Shown here piece by piece: positions 51,278-60,474 of a DNA stretch of 64,000 nt. Made by a program: the position numbers and the translations under genes. Origin of the DNA: Deltaproteobacteria bacterium (lineage in GTDB: Bacteria; Acidobacteriota; Thermoanaerobaculia; Multivoradales; JAHZIX01); contig JAHZIX010000023.1 in NCBI GenBank assembly GCA_022601195.1, forward strand, positions 62,001 to 126,000, given 5' to 3'. The notes below the pieces were generated by a model, which was not told the origin of the DNA, searched no databases, and worked only from the letters and a program-made list of their open reading frames with translations. Positions within the stretch are counted from its first letter, which is position 1. Each line of letters starts with the position of its first letter.

Positions 51278-52780
51278 TCAGCGTGCTTCGGCTGATATTA
51301 GCTCGGAGGATTTTCGAGTTTTATTTGGAACAATTGATAGCAAAAACATGTATGTGTACCCGTGAAAAAAAAGGTATAGAAAGGGCAGGGATAGCCACAT
51401 GTTCATTCGAATTGCCGTGACCAAACAAAAGCCAAGATAAAGAGCTAGTAGGCCCTCGACCACGAAAGCAAAACTCTTGTTCGCTCGATAGCGTTTTGCT
51501 CGCCATACTTGGCTACGGTTGACGATGCTGTACTTGGGGGTCCGGTGAAAAACTCCGCCCTTCTCGAACAGGCCCGTCAGCACCGCGCCGGCGTTATTGA
51601 CCGACAAGCCGATTCCGAGTCCCATCAGGGCTGGCAAGAAAGCGATCTGCCGAAGCCACCCATCGCCCCGGGCGATCTGGCTGACGATGTAGAAGATGAT
51701 AACGGAGCCTGTAGCGGCCATGAAAAGGGGCAGGTCGAGGCTGAGAAGGCTAGACGAGAGGTGGTCTCGTCGAAGGACCATGGCAGGGAAGACAAGAATC
51801 GACAACAACATCATGAGTACGTAGCTAAAGTTGTTGGTCAGGTGTACGAAGCCCTCCAGTTTGACCTTCAGGGGGAGCTTCGCCCTCAGTAGTCGTAGCA
51901 GTAGTTTTCTGCCGGTCTGAATCGACCCCTTAGACCATCGGTGCTGCTGTGCTTTGAAGCCGTGAATATCCACCGGGAGTTCCGACGGAGCTTCCAATGT
52001 CGGCAGGTAGAGAAAGCGCCAGCCAGCCAGCTGAGATCGATAGGAAAGGTCAAGGTCCTCCGTTAGGGTGTCATGTTGCCAGCCGCCACCGTCCTCGATA
52101 GCTCGCCGCCGCCAAATTCCGGCTGTGCCATTGAAATTGAAGAAGCAGCCACTCCGGTTTCGAGCTGTGTGCTCGATCATGAAATGACCATCGAGAAAAA
52201 TGGCCTGCACGCGAGTGAGTAGCGAATAGCGGCGATTGAGATGCTGCCAACAGGCCTGCACCATACCGATATCGGGTTGAGAAAAATGGGGCACAGCCTC
52301 GCGGAGGAACTTCTCTGGTGGAATGAAATCAGCATCGAAGACGGCAATGAGGTCGCCTCGGGCCTTTCCGAGGCCTGCTTCCAAGGCACCTGCCTTGAAG
52401 CCAGACCTGTCCTTGCGATGGATATGATGAATGTCGAAGCCGCGGGAGCGCCACTTCGCGACTGCCTGAGCGACCACCTCTGTCGTCTCGTCCGTCGAGT
52501 CATCCAGGACTTGGATTTCGAGCTTTTCGACGGGGTAGTCGAAACGACAAACCGAGTCGATCAGCCGCTTGGCTACGTACATCTCGTTATAGAGTGGCAA
52601 CTGCACCGTGACGACGGGCCACTCTCGAGGGCTTTCCGGAGTCGGAGGGTGCTTTCGGCCGCTGCGCCAGTACAGAAAGACCAAGTAGGCTCGGTGAGCG
52701 CCGAACAGCGCCAGTACCAGGAGTATGGAGTAGTAAACCCCGAGGACGATAGGCCCGAATGGCAAGACTAAAGAGTCCAT
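51278..52780 (-). CDS. Membrane family 2 glycosyltransferase (cellulose-synthase-like)
   Basis: A protein of 500 residues from ATG 52780, with GAGGGA 6 nt upstream (ATG 52786 overlaps the site). Catalytic core: DDSTDET (~95), FDADF (~150), TEDLDLSYR (~240), QQHRWSKG (~280). One N-terminal and about four C-terminal membrane helices are present, so it is a processive or lipid-linked sugar polymerase of the BcsA/ceramide glucosyltransferase-like type. It is divergent from, and overlaps by 22 bp, the GT-C gene. Confidence 0.9.
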   Translation of the reverse strand: MDSLVLPFGPIVLGVYYSILLVLALFGAHRAYLVFLYWRSGRKHPPTPESPREWPVVTVQLPLYNEMYVAKRLIDSVCRFDYPVEKLEIQVLDDSTDETTEVVAQAVAKWRSRGFDIHHIHRKDRSGFKAGALEAGLGKARGDLIAVFDADFIPPEKFLREAVPHFSQPDIGMVQACWQHLNRRYSLLTRVQAIFLDGHFMIEHTARNRSGCFFNFNGTAGIWRRRAIEDGGGWQHDTLTEDLDLSYRSQLAGWRFLYLPTLEAPSELPVDIHGFKAQQHRWSKGSIQTGRKLLLRLLRAKLPLKVKLEGFVHLTNNFSYVLMMLLSILVFPAMVLRRDHLSSSLLSLDLPLFMAATGSVIIFYIVSQIARGDGWLRQIAFLPALMGLGIGLSVNNAGAVLTGLFEKGGVFHRTPKYSIVNRSQVWRAKRYRANKSFAFVVEGLLALYLGFCLVTAIRMNMWLSLPFLYLFFHGYTYMFLLSIVPNKTRKSSELISAEAR

Positions 52781-54129
52781 TCGCATTCCCTCGAAGCCGG
52801 CCGGTTGCTGGGATCGCCGTTTTCTTCTTGGTGGTCGCCCACCTCGGTCTTTTGGCGACCTTCGATCTTGCCAATCATCTACTCGTTTTCCTCATCCTTC
52901 TAGGGGTCTCTTTTGCCAGCCTCTGGGTCGCGGAGCGTCAGCTACGGCTAAGCGGTCTAAGGCTAACCCATCTATTGGTGGTGGCGGCTTTTCTCCGACT
53001 GACGCTTCTTCCGCTGCCTCCAACTCTTTCCAACGATGTGTTGCGTTACGTTTGGGATGGCCGGGTTGTGGTCGCCGGTTCCAATCCCTATCTTCTGACT
53101 CCGAACGACGAAGCCCTGGAGCCTCTGCGAGACCAGCTCTGGGAGGAGATGGATCATCGGGATGTCCCTACGGTCTATCCACCAGTCGCAATGGCCCTAT
53201 TTTCCTTGGTAGCGGCGCTTCCTTTTTCGTCAATCAACCAAGTGTTCGCGCTCAAATTTCTTCTCTGTTGCGCAGACCTGTTCACCTGTGCCGGCCTAGT
53301 TTACCTTGCTCGACGGTTGAGACTTCGAGAAAGCCGGGTGCTCTGGTACGCCTGGAACCCTTTGGTGGTTCTCGAGGTTGCAGGCATGGGGCACGTGGAC
53401 GCTATAGGTGTCGCGGCAGTTGTTGCCACGGTCACCTTCTTGCCGGAGCGGGTTTGGGCAGCGGCATTGGCCGCCACGGCAAGCGTGCAAGCCAAGTTGG
53501 TGCCTCTGTTGATGGCTCCCATGTGGGCTCGGCAGAGTCGGCGACCCGTGCTGTTTCTGGCGATCTTGGCAGTGGTCTCTGTGGCAATGATGGCGCCCAT
53601 CGCTTGGTTTACTGGTGGCGTTCCTCCGGGATTGGTGGCCTATGGTGTTTCGTGGGAATTCAATGGCCCCCTTTTCGAACCTCTGTGGAGAGCTCTGGAG
53701 GTGCTGGACACGCCGGCCCGAGTTCAAGGATTGTTGAACTACCTCAAGGAGGCCACGGACCACAACCCAGCATGGAATCGTCTTTATCCCTTCAACTATC
53801 CTCAGCTCCATGCCAAGCTCCTTTTGGCCTTGGGTCTCCTGCTCGCCGTGGGACGTTCCTGGTTTTTCCGTTCTCCTGTCGCCGGGACCGGGTGGCTATT
53901 TGGGATGCTGCTGTTGTTCTCGGCCACGGTCTATCCTTGGTATCTACTCTGGGCGTTGCCGTGGGCGGCGCTCTGCCGTCAGAGGGCGTGGTTGGGGCTA
54001 TCTGCTTTGTTACCTCTGAGTTATATCTCGCAGTTTTCTGATTTGCCCCACCTGCCGTGGGTTTTCGGCGCCATTTGGCTCCCCTTTGCTTTTTTGCTCT
54101 GGCGAAATCCTCGATGGTCCACAGACTGA
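52759..54129 (+). CDS. GT-C-fold membrane mannosyltransferase-like protein
   Basis: A protein of 456 residues with about 10 membrane helices. The loop SNDVLRYVWDGRVVVAGSNPY (~93-113) has the charged catalytic pattern of polyprenol-phosphate sugar dependent mannosyltransferases (MptA/B-like). The glycan target is unknown; the GT2 protein is divergent next door. Its ATG falls within the first codons of the GT2 gene. The next gene, truA, starts before this one ends. Confidence 0.8.
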   Translation: MARLKSPFAFPRSRPVAGIAVFFLVVAHLGLLATFDLANHLLVFLILLGVSFASLWVAERQLRLSGLRLTHLLVVAAFLRLTLLPLPPTLSNDVLRYVWDGRVVVAGSNPYLLTPNDEALEPLRDQLWEEMDHRDVPTVYPPVAMALFSLVAALPFSSINQVFALKFLLCCADLFTCAGLVYLARRLRLRESRVLWYAWNPLVVLEVAGMGHVDAIGVAAVVATVTFLPERVWAAALAATASVQAKLVPLLMAPMWARQSRRPVLFLAILAVVSVAMMAPIAWFTGGVPPGLVAYGVSWEFNGPLFEPLWRALEVLDTPARVQGLLNYLKEATDHNPAWNRLYPFNYPQLHAKLLLALGLLLAVGRSWFFRSPVAGTGWLFGMLLLFSATVYPWYLLWALPWAALCRQRAWLGLSALLPLSYISQFSDLPHLPWVFGAIWLPFAFLLWRNPRWSTD

Positions 54130-54866
54130 TCCTTTCGTACAACGGGGCGGCCTATGCGGGTTGGCAACGGCAATTGAATGCTCTGGCCGTCCAGCAAGTG
54201 GTGGAGGAGGCATTGCAGGATCTCCTCAAAGACTCCGTCGCCGTAGTTGGTTCGAGCCGCACGGATAGTGGGGTTCATGCCCGCGGACAGGTCGCTCACC
54301 TTCTGCTACCGCAGCCTTTTCCTCTTCGTGGTCTGGTCGGTGGTCTCAACCACCGCCTCCCTAGCGATATACGTGTGCTCCAGGCGAATCAGATGCGAGA
54401 GAGCTTTCACGCCAGGAGTACGGCTCTCTCCAAGCTCTATAGCTATCGCTTGAGCCAAGCAGCCGTAATCTCGCCCCTGGATAGCCCCTTTGTGGTTCCG
54501 GTGGACCGCCGCATCGATCTAGCTGCCATCAGAGAAGCCACCTCCTTTTTGGAGGGGCAACACGATTTCAGTGCTTTCGCCCTGTCTGGAGGCGGGCACC
54601 GCCAGCCATTCCGGCGTATCTTCTCGGCAAGCTGGCAGCAGGTGGGCAGTGAGATCCGGTTTGAGGTTGAAGGAGAAGGATTTCTGAGAGGAATGGTTCG
54701 GGCCTTGGTCGGCACTCTGGTGGAAGTGGGGCAAGGGAGGCGCTCGGTAGAGAGTTTCCGAGGCTTGCTAGCAGGCGGCAAGCGTAGCCAAGCGGGCCCT
54801 ACGGCTCCAGCGAGAGGCCTCGTCTTGGAGCGAGTGACCTATCCACCAAACTGGATACTCAGCTGA
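54114..54866 (+). CDS. truA: tRNA pseudouridine synthase A
   Basis: A protein of 250 residues from ATG 54114, which begins VHRLILSYNGAAYAGWQRQ, the expected start. It makes pseudouridine at positions 38-40 of tRNA. The catalytic Asp is in SSRTDSGVHARGQVAHL (~50). The LSKLYSYRL and HDFSAFALSG segments and FLRGMVRALVGTLVEVG also match. It overlaps the GT-C gene by 16 bp and precedes uppS by about 50. Confidence 0.95.
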   Translation: MVHRLILSYNGAAYAGWQRQLNALAVQQVVEEALQDLLKDSVAVVGSSRTDSGVHARGQVAHLLLPQPFPLRGLVGGLNHRLPSDIRVLQANQMRESFHARSTALSKLYSYRLSQAAVISPLDSPFVVPVDRRIDLAAIREATSFLEGQHDFSAFALSGGGHRQPFRRIFSASWQQVGSEIRFEVEGEGFLRGMVRALVGTLVEVGQGRRSVESFRGLLAGGKRSQAGPTAPARGLVLERVTYPPNWILS

Positions 54867-54918
54867 CCTCCTGGAGCCGGCCTACGAGCTTGTTGTGGTA
54901 ACTTTGCCCTCCAGCACG

Positions 54919-55725
54919 ATGATAAATTTTTCCCAGCTTGCCCCACCGGGCTCACCCGAAGAGCACCTGGCTCGCCGTCTCGATGTCGGGAATTTGCCCC
55001 GCCATGTAGCTATCATCATGGACGGTAACGGACGCTGGGCTCAGGAGCGAGGCCTACCGCGAATCGAGGGGCATCGGTGTGGGGTTGCTGCCGTGCGCGA
55101 CACGGTGGAGGCTTCCGCCCAACTCGGTCTTCCAGTGCTGACGCTTTTCGCTTTCTCGGTAGAGAACTGGAAGCGCCCTAAGTCGGAAGTCTGGACTTTG
55201 ATGAATCTCCTCAAAGAGTATCTGCGCCGGGAGCTCCAGCGTCTCGTCGAGGCGAATATTCAACTAAGGGTGATCGGGCGCTGGAGAGAGCTGGATTCGG
55301 CGGTCGTCAAAGCTTTGGAGAGGGGCTTGGAGGCCACCCGTTCCTGCACAGGAATGACGCTGAACGTCGCACTCAACTATTCCGGCCGCAGTGAGATCGT
55401 CGATGCCTGCCGCCGCATCGTGCAGGACTGGGCAGGGGGCGAAAAAGTCGATATCGACGAGGAAACTTTGGGTAAGTTCCTCTATACCTCGGAGCAACCG
55501 GACCCAGATTTGGTGATCCGTACCTCTGGAGAGATGAGGCTGAGCAATTTTCTCCTCTGGCAAGTTGCCTACTCTGAGATTTGGGTAACTCAGCGATACT
55601 GGCCCGATTTCAGAAGAATAGATCTTCTTGAATCGATTCTAGAATACCAAAGTCGACAGCGCCGCTTCGGAGGACTGGAAACGAAAAGCCAGTCTGTCGA
55701 TTCGACCCGCCGGCGTAGCTCCTGA
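54919..55725 (+). CDS. uppS: Isoprenyl transferase (undecaprenyl diphosphate synthase)
   Basis: A protein of 268 residues from ATG 54919 (GTG 54895 is also in frame). It makes the C55 lipid carrier for cell-wall sugars. Catalytic Asp in HVAIIMDGNGRWAQERGLPRIEGH (~32), FSVENWKRPKSEV (~88), and VIRTSGEMRLSNFLLWQVAYSE (~200), whose arginine and glutamate bind substrate. The tail is arginine-rich. cdsA follows 27 bp later. No strong ribosome site for either start. Confidence 0.94.
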   Translation: MINFSQLAPPGSPEEHLARRLDVGNLPRHVAIIMDGNGRWAQERGLPRIEGHRCGVAAVRDTVEASAQLGLPVLTLFAFSVENWKRPKSEVWTLMNLLKEYLRRELQRLVEANIQLRVIGRWRELDSAVVKALERGLEATRSCTGMTLNVALNYSGRSEIVDACRRIVQDWAGGEKVDIDEETLGKFLYTSEQPDPDLVIRTSGEMRLSNFLLWQVAYSEIWVTQRYWPDFRRIDLLESILEYQSRQRRFGGLETKSQSVDSTRRRSS

Positions 55726-55752
55726 CCGTGCAGAAATGAGATCTCTCCGTAC

Positions 55753-56562
55753 ATGAAGCGCCTCGTCACCGGCATCATCGGCAGTGCCGTGGCCCTCTTT
55801 GCGATCTTCGGTTTACCGGAGCCAGCCTTCTATCTCTTCTGCCTCCTCCTCTTTCTCGTGGCGGCAGGGGAGTTTCATCGCATAGGCCAGTTCTGGGCTC
55901 CTGAGCTGCCACGTTGGCCCCTGCTGGGCGCTATCGGTTTGCTTTCCTTCGCATTCTGCTGGCCAGAGCTCGCCATACCGCCTGCATTGGGTTCGTTAGG
56001 GCAAGGTTTGGCCCTCGGAGCTGCCCTCGTTCTGTTCTGCAGCCTAGCGGTGCTCTTTGGGCGTGGTCCCGTTGCCGAGAGTTTGTCCTCCATGTCGATG
56101 CTGGCCTTTGGTGCTCTTTACTTCGCGGTGCCTCTGGCAGCCGCTGTCGCCTTGCGCCGCCAGAGCCCTTGGGTTCTCTTGTTGGCTGCTGCGATTATCT
56201 GGATTGGCGACGCCGTAGCGCTTTACGCCGGAAGGGCCTTCGGGCGAAAGAAGTTTGCGCCGGTGATCAGCCCCAATAAGACCTGGGTTGGTGCGGTAGC
56301 CAGTCTCTTGTCTGCCTTGGCTGTCACGGCAGCATGGGGTTGGTGGAGGCTGGGGAGCGTCGAGGTCAATCTCCTCTTGGTGGGGGTCTTGACATCCTGT
56401 GCAGGCCAGGCCGGAGACCTAGTGGAGTCGATGTTGAAGCGAGGAGCCGGAGTCAAGGATTCGGGGAATATTCTTCCTGGGCACGGTGGGTTGTACGACC
56501 GATTGGATGCCTTGCTCCTAGGGGCTCCGGTCATGTGGCTCGGGCAACAGCTCATCCAGTGA
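55753..56562 (+). CDS. cdsA: Phosphatidate cytidylyltransferase
   Basis: A protein of 269 residues with about seven membrane helices. It makes CDP-diacylglycerol for phospholipids. Family signature is SPNKTWVGAVASLL (~175) and GDLVESMLKRGAGVKDSGNILPGHGGLYDRLDALLLGAP (~217-255). Follows uppS by 27 bp in the common uppS-cdsA order. The dxr gene that often comes next is absent. Confidence 0.95.
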   Translation: MKRLVTGIIGSAVALFAIFGLPEPAFYLFCLLLFLVAAGEFHRIGQFWAPELPRWPLLGAIGLLSFAFCWPELAIPPALGSLGQGLALGAALVLFCSLAVLFGRGPVAESLSSMSMLAFGALYFAVPLAAAVALRRQSPWVLLLAAAIIWIGDAVALYAGRAFGRKKFAPVISPNKTWVGAVASLLSALAVTAAWGWWRLGSVEVNLLLVGVLTSCAGQAGDLVESMLKRGAGVKDSGNILPGHGGLYDRLDALLLGAPVMWLGQQLIQ

Positions 56563-56571
56563 TTCGTCACG

Positions 56572-56595
56572 AGGCCGAGGGGCTTGCCTCGGCCT
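56572..56595 (+). terminator. Hairpin after cdsA
   Basis: AGGCCGAGG (56572-56580), 6-nt loop, CCTCGGCCT (56587-56595), a perfect 9-bp stem without a T tract. Ten bases after the cdsA stop, so it may slow or end transcription or mark the mRNA end. Confidence 0.5.
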
Positions 56596-56813
56596 GCCGT
56601 CGAGGCGATGAAGCAGGCCTAGGTCATAGAAGATGAGAGCCAAATCAAGTATGCTTGAAGCTCGGTTCGGCGATCTGAGAGGAGATTCGCCGACAGCCCC
56701 TCTCGCCACCAGCGCCGGTCCGGCCTTGCTTGGTGAGGTGGAGCAGCCCCGTCCCCACCCAGGGCTCGCCCTTTTCAGAATTCGGCTGGAGCCCAGCTTC
56801 CCTTGAGGTCTGC

Positions 56814-58145
56814 ATGATGGAATTCCTGACGAATAGTGTATCGAGTCTCCTGAGCTTCATTTTCCTTCTTGGTGTCGTCATCTTCGTCCATGAGGCAGGC
56901 CATATGTTGGTGGCCAAGGCCTTCGGAGTCCGCGTGCTGACCTTTTCCCTCGGCTTTGGAAAGCGTCTGTGGGGATTTACCAGAGGCGAGACGGACTATC
57001 GGGTGGCAGCGATTCCTCTCGGTGGTTACGTCAAAATGAGTGGGGAGCTTGCCGGAGAGGAAGGCGACGACCCGGCTGATTTTCTCAACAAGCCTCGTTG
57101 GCAGAGGTTTCTGGTCTATCTCGCTGGGCCGGCCATGAACGCCGTCCTATCCGTCTTCGTCGTCGCCATTGTCTTTATGGTTGGCATCGCGGTGCCGGCT
57201 AGCCAAGATATTGCTGCGCGGGTGGGCTACGTTATTCACGGATCCCCTGCCGAAGCTGCGGGTCTCGAGTCCGGCGATCAGATTCTCGAGGTGAACGGTG
57301 AGTCGGTGGAGTTGTGGGATGAAGTCCAGGCGCTGCTGATGACTTCGAACGCCGAGCCGGTTCAGTTGAGAGTCGAGCGTGGCAGCGAGTCCTTCGAGGC
57401 CCAAGTGACTCCCAGCCCGATTCCAGGCCACCACCTCTCTGATACCGGCGGGATTCTGCCAGAGGAGCTTCTGACGGTGACCGAGTTGGTCCCGGACAAG
57501 CCGGCCATCAAGGCAGGTCTTCAAACCGGTGACATCCTGCGCACGATGGATCATCAACCGGTGGCGAGTTTTCCGGTTTTTGTCGAGTACATCAGTGCGC
57601 GACCCGGCCAGGAAATCCTTCTGGATGTCGAGAGAGATGGTGCCTCATTGGTACTGGCGGTGACTCCAGAGAATCTGGACGGATTGGGCCGAATCGGTCT
57701 TCGGGCCGGGAACTACCAACGCTACGGATTTGGCAAAGCCTTTGTCGAGAGCGTTCGCCACAATATCTGGATCGTTCGCCAGACGGGATTCGTGCTCAGT
57801 CAAATTTTCACTCGACGAATTTCAGCGGAGAAGGCGGTTTCCGGGCCTATCGAGATCGCCACTATCAGTGGCCAAGCGGCGCGGGAAGGGTTTCGGTATT
57901 TGCTGTATCTGATGGGCGTGATCAGTATCAGCATCGGGTTGATGAATCTTCTTCCCATTCCTGTGCTCGATGGAGGTCAGATCTTCATCCTTGGCATCGA
58001 GGGAATCATCCGCCGTGACCTTCCATTGAAGGCGAAAGAGGTCATCAATCAGGTGGGATTCGTGCTCATCATGTTGATCATGTTGTCGGTGATTTTCTTT
58101 GACCTCAAGAAGAAGTTTCTTCCAGGTTTGATGCTAGGGCTTTGA
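56814..58145 (+). CDS. rseP: Site-2 protease RseP
   Basis: A protein of 443 residues from ATG 56814 (56817 also possible; GAGG 5 to 8 nt upstream). A membrane zinc protease that cuts within the bilayer. HEAGH active-site motif (FVHEAGHMLVAKAFGV, ~20) and the second metal ligand in GLMNLLPIPVLDGGQI (~380). Two PDZ domains (~125-205 and ~220-300). Cuts anti-sigma factors and signal peptides in other bacteria, so a client could be the zinc-finger anti-sigma protein at 26220; that is a guess. Confidence 0.95.
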   Translation: MMEFLTNSVSSLLSFIFLLGVVIFVHEAGHMLVAKAFGVRVLTFSLGFGKRLWGFTRGETDYRVAAIPLGGYVKMSGELAGEEGDDPADFLNKPRWQRFLVYLAGPAMNAVLSVFVVAIVFMVGIAVPASQDIAARVGYVIHGSPAEAAGLESGDQILEVNGESVELWDEVQALLMTSNAEPVQLRVERGSESFEAQVTPSPIPGHHLSDTGGILPEELLTVTELVPDKPAIKAGLQTGDILRTMDHQPVASFPVFVEYISARPGQEILLDVERDGASLVLAVTPENLDGLGRIGLRAGNYQRYGFGKAFVESVRHNIWIVRQTGFVLSQIFTRRISAEKAVSGPIEIATISGQAAREGFRYLLYLMGVISISIGLMNLLPIPVLDGGQIFILGIEGIIRRDLPLKAKEVINQVGFVLIMLIMLSVIFFDLKKKFLPGLMLGL

Positions 58146-58169
58146 CCGGCCAACTAGATGAGTAAGTAG

Positions 58170-58937
58170 ATGAGCCAAGATCAGGAAAGCCTCCGGCGGA
58201 AGCTCCTGCGCTGGACGGGTCGTCTGGCCTACCTCGCCTGCCTATCGGTGGTGGCGGTGGTGGTGGCCTATCTGGCCTTTGGTCTGTTCGTCCGTAGCGG
58301 GGTCACTCCGGTGCCGGATCTCCGCGGACTACCAGAGGCAGAAGCAACGGATTTACTCGCAGATCAGAGCCTCGGGCTGCGCCGAAATCAAGAAGAGGAT
58401 GCGTTTGACGACTCAATCGAAGCCGGCCAAGTGTTGGCCCAGCAGCCGGGATCGCGCACCTTGGTGAAACGGGGGAGTACCGTCTCGGTAGCGCTATCCC
58501 TCGGCCCCCAGGTAGTCGAGGTTCCGGACCTGACCGGGCAGACGGCTCCTGCAGCACAGGTGACCTTGGCGGCCTCGGGCCTGGCCTTGGGCCGGACCGT
58601 GGGGGTCATCGGGAACAAAGCGGCAGCTGGCACCGTCGTCGAGCAATGGCCCAACGCCGGCAAGGGGGTACCTCCCGAAACCAGCATCGATCTGCTGATC
58701 AGCCGTCAGAGTCGCGGTGAGACCTATGTCATGCCAGATCTCGTCTATCGTCGCTACGAGCAGAGCAGGACTTTCTTTCAACAGAGAGGGTTTCGCCTTG
58801 GCAGTGTGAAGTACGAAGTCTACGAGGGGATTCCCGAGGGTGTTATCCTCCGCCAGTTTCCCTTGGCTGGCCATCCGCTCCGGCGGCAGGACGCCATCGC
58901 TCTCGTCGTCTCGACCTTGGAGGCTCGATCCCGTTGA
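58170..58937 (+). CDS. PASTA domain membrane protein
   Basis: A protein of 255 residues. One N-terminal membrane helix (~20-42) then three PASTA-like modules (~44-110, ~113-180, ~188-250): VTPVPDLRGLPEAEATDLLADQSL, VVEVPDLTGQTAPAAQVTLAASG, YVMPDLVYRRYEQSRTFFQQRGF. PASTA domains bind peptidoglycan or beta-lactam-like ligands and normally belong to a PknB kinase or PBP; here there is no catalytic domain. rpe overlaps its stop. Confidence 0.9.
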   Translation: MSQDQESLRRKLLRWTGRLAYLACLSVVAVVVAYLAFGLFVRSGVTPVPDLRGLPEAEATDLLADQSLGLRRNQEEDAFDDSIEAGQVLAQQPGSRTLVKRGSTVSVALSLGPQVVEVPDLTGQTAPAAQVTLAASGLALGRTVGVIGNKAAAGTVVEQWPNAGKGVPPETSIDLLISRQSRGETYVMPDLVYRRYEQSRTFFQQRGFRLGSVKYEVYEGIPEGVILRQFPLAGHPLRRQDAIALVVSTLEARSR

Positions 58938-59599
58938 TCAAACTAGCTCCTTCTATCCTGTCCGCAGATCTTGCTCATCTCGCCCTCGCCCTAGAGCAAT
59001 GCGAGGAAGGGGGAGCGGACCTCGTTCATTTTGATGTCATGGACGGCCATTTCGTGCCCAACCTGACCTTCGGAATTCCGGTCCTTGCTGCTCTTCGCAA
59101 GAGGACCCAGTTGCCCCTGGACGTGCATCTGATGGTGGAGGCGCCGGACCGCTTACTGGGTTCTTACCTGGATGCGGGAGCAGACCGCGTCGCCGTTCAC
59201 TGGGAGGTTACCCCTCACCTGGACAGCACCCTGCGACGGATTCGAGAGGGAGGGGCCCGGGCAGGGGTTGCTGTCAATCCGGCGACTCCGGTGGAATATC
59301 TCCAAGACGTGCTGGCTCACTTGGATTTTGTAGTTATGATGTCGGTGAACCCTGGCTTTAGCGGGCAATCTTTCTTGCCCCACGTTCTCGACAAGACCCG
59401 ACGTCTCAGAGAGATGATCGGAGCTCAGGGAGCCGAAGTAGAGATCGAGATGGACGGAGGTCTGGGCAGAGGCACGATTCGGTCGGCGGTAGAAGCAGGA
59501 GTGGAGACTTGCGTTGCGGGTTCCGCAGTCTTCGCGACGCCTGACCCGGTGCTTGCCATGACCTCCCTGCGCCGGTTGGCAAGCGGAGAAATCGAATGA
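58934..59599 (+). CDS. rpe: Ribulose-phosphate 3-epimerase
   Basis: A protein of 221 residues starting TTG 58934, overlapping the PASTA stop (TTGA), GGAGG about 11 nt upstream. It interconverts ribulose-5-phosphate and xylulose-5-phosphate. Seen: KLAPSILSADLAHL, VHFDVMDGHFVPNLTFGIPVL (metal-binding H and D), LDVHLMVEAPDRLL, VVMMSVNPGFSGQSFLPHVL, EIEMDGGLGRGTIRSAVEAGVETCVAGSAVF. TTG start is unusual but overlapping coupling makes it believable. Confidence 0.95.
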   Translation: MIKLAPSILSADLAHLALALEQCEEGGADLVHFDVMDGHFVPNLTFGIPVLAALRKRTQLPLDVHLMVEAPDRLLGSYLDAGADRVAVHWEVTPHLDSTLRRIREGGARAGVAVNPATPVEYLQDVLAHLDFVVMMSVNPGFSGQSFLPHVLDKTRRLREMIGAQGAEVEIEMDGGLGRGTIRSAVEAGVETCVAGSAVFATPDPVLAMTSLRRLASGEIE

Positions 59600-60474
59600 A
59601 AAGAGTTTGGCCCGTACTGCTTCTTTCGTGTTTTTTCGGTATAGCGATCGGTTGTGGTTCAGGGGGAGGCAAGAATGATCCCGTCTTGGCCCTTTCATCG
59701 CAAGAGGCTCTCGAGCAGGGACGTCAGCTGCTGGAAGAAGAGAAATTCTTCAAAGCTCGCCGCTTCCTTTCTCATGCTTTCGAAGTGGCGCCGAATACCG
59801 CGGGAGGCCGGGAAGCTCTCCTGTTGGTTGCGGATACCTTCTACCACCAGGGAGGAGAGGCCAATTTTATCCAGGCGGAGGCGAAGTATCGGGACTATCT
59901 AAATCGATTTCCCACTAGCGACCGCGCTGCCTATGTCCAATTTCAGCTTGGAAGTTGTCTAGCTCAAAGAACTCGCCGGGCGGATCGGGATCAGAGAGCG
60001 ACTGCCAAGGCCCTCCTAGCGTTCCAAGAAGTTCTTCGCCTCTACCCGACCACTGAGTATGCAGCCCAGGCACGAGACGAGATCCGTGCAGTGCGCAGCC
60101 AGTTGGCAGAGCACGAGCTGGGAGTCGGCAAGTTCTATATCAACTACGGCCTCTACTCGGCGGCAATTACCCGCTTGGCGGGACTGCTCGAGGACTATCC
60201 AGACTACACGGGCCGGGATCAAGCTTATTTTTTTCTCGGCAAAGCCTTCGAGAAAGCTGGAGTCGTCACCAATGCGCTGGAGAACTACGGCAAGCTGAGT
60301 CAGGAGTACCCCGACAGCCCTTTGGTCAAGAAGATTCCGAACCTGGATGATGAGGTGATCGCGGCAGCAAAGAAGGCCGCTGAGGTAGCGGCAGCTAAGA
60401 AAGCCGCTGAGGAGAAGGAATCTAAGGAATCTCCTGAGTCCGAGGACCCTGTCGACACGGAGGATGGGGAATGA
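59596..60474 (+). CDS. bamD: Outer membrane assembly lipoprotein BamD
   Basis: A protein of 292 residues overlapping rpe (ATGA). Lipobox around FFGIAIGCGSG (Cys ~20). TPR-like array through residue ~240: EALEQGRQLLEEEKFFKARRFLSHAF, AEAKYRDYLNRFPTSDRAAYVQFQLGSCLAQ, ALLAFQEVLRLYPTTEYAAQARDEI. The tail is an unusual Lys/Ala/Glu stretch (AAAKKAAEVAAAKKAAEEK) from a 24-bp DNA duplication. BamD is an essential partner of BamA in inserting beta-barrels in the outer membrane. cpoB overlaps its stop. Confidence 0.9.
   Translation: MKRVWPVLLLSCFFGIAIGCGSGGGKNDPVLALSSQEALEQGRQLLEEEKFFKARRFLSHAFEVAPNTAGGREALLLVADTFYHQGGEANFIQAEAKYRDYLNRFPTSDRAAYVQFQLGSCLAQRTRRADRDQRATAKALLAFQEVLRLYPTTEYAAQARDEIRAVRSQLAEHELGVGKFYINYGLYSAAITRLAGLLEDYPDYTGRDQAYFFLGKAFEKAGVVTNALENYGKLSQEYPDSPLVKKIPNLDDEVIAAAKKAAEVAAAKKAAEEKESKESPESEDPVDTEDGE

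Noticed and set aside
53052..54041. 329-codon second frame within the GT-C gene
   Set aside because: Gly/Ser/Arg-rich shadow without domain features.
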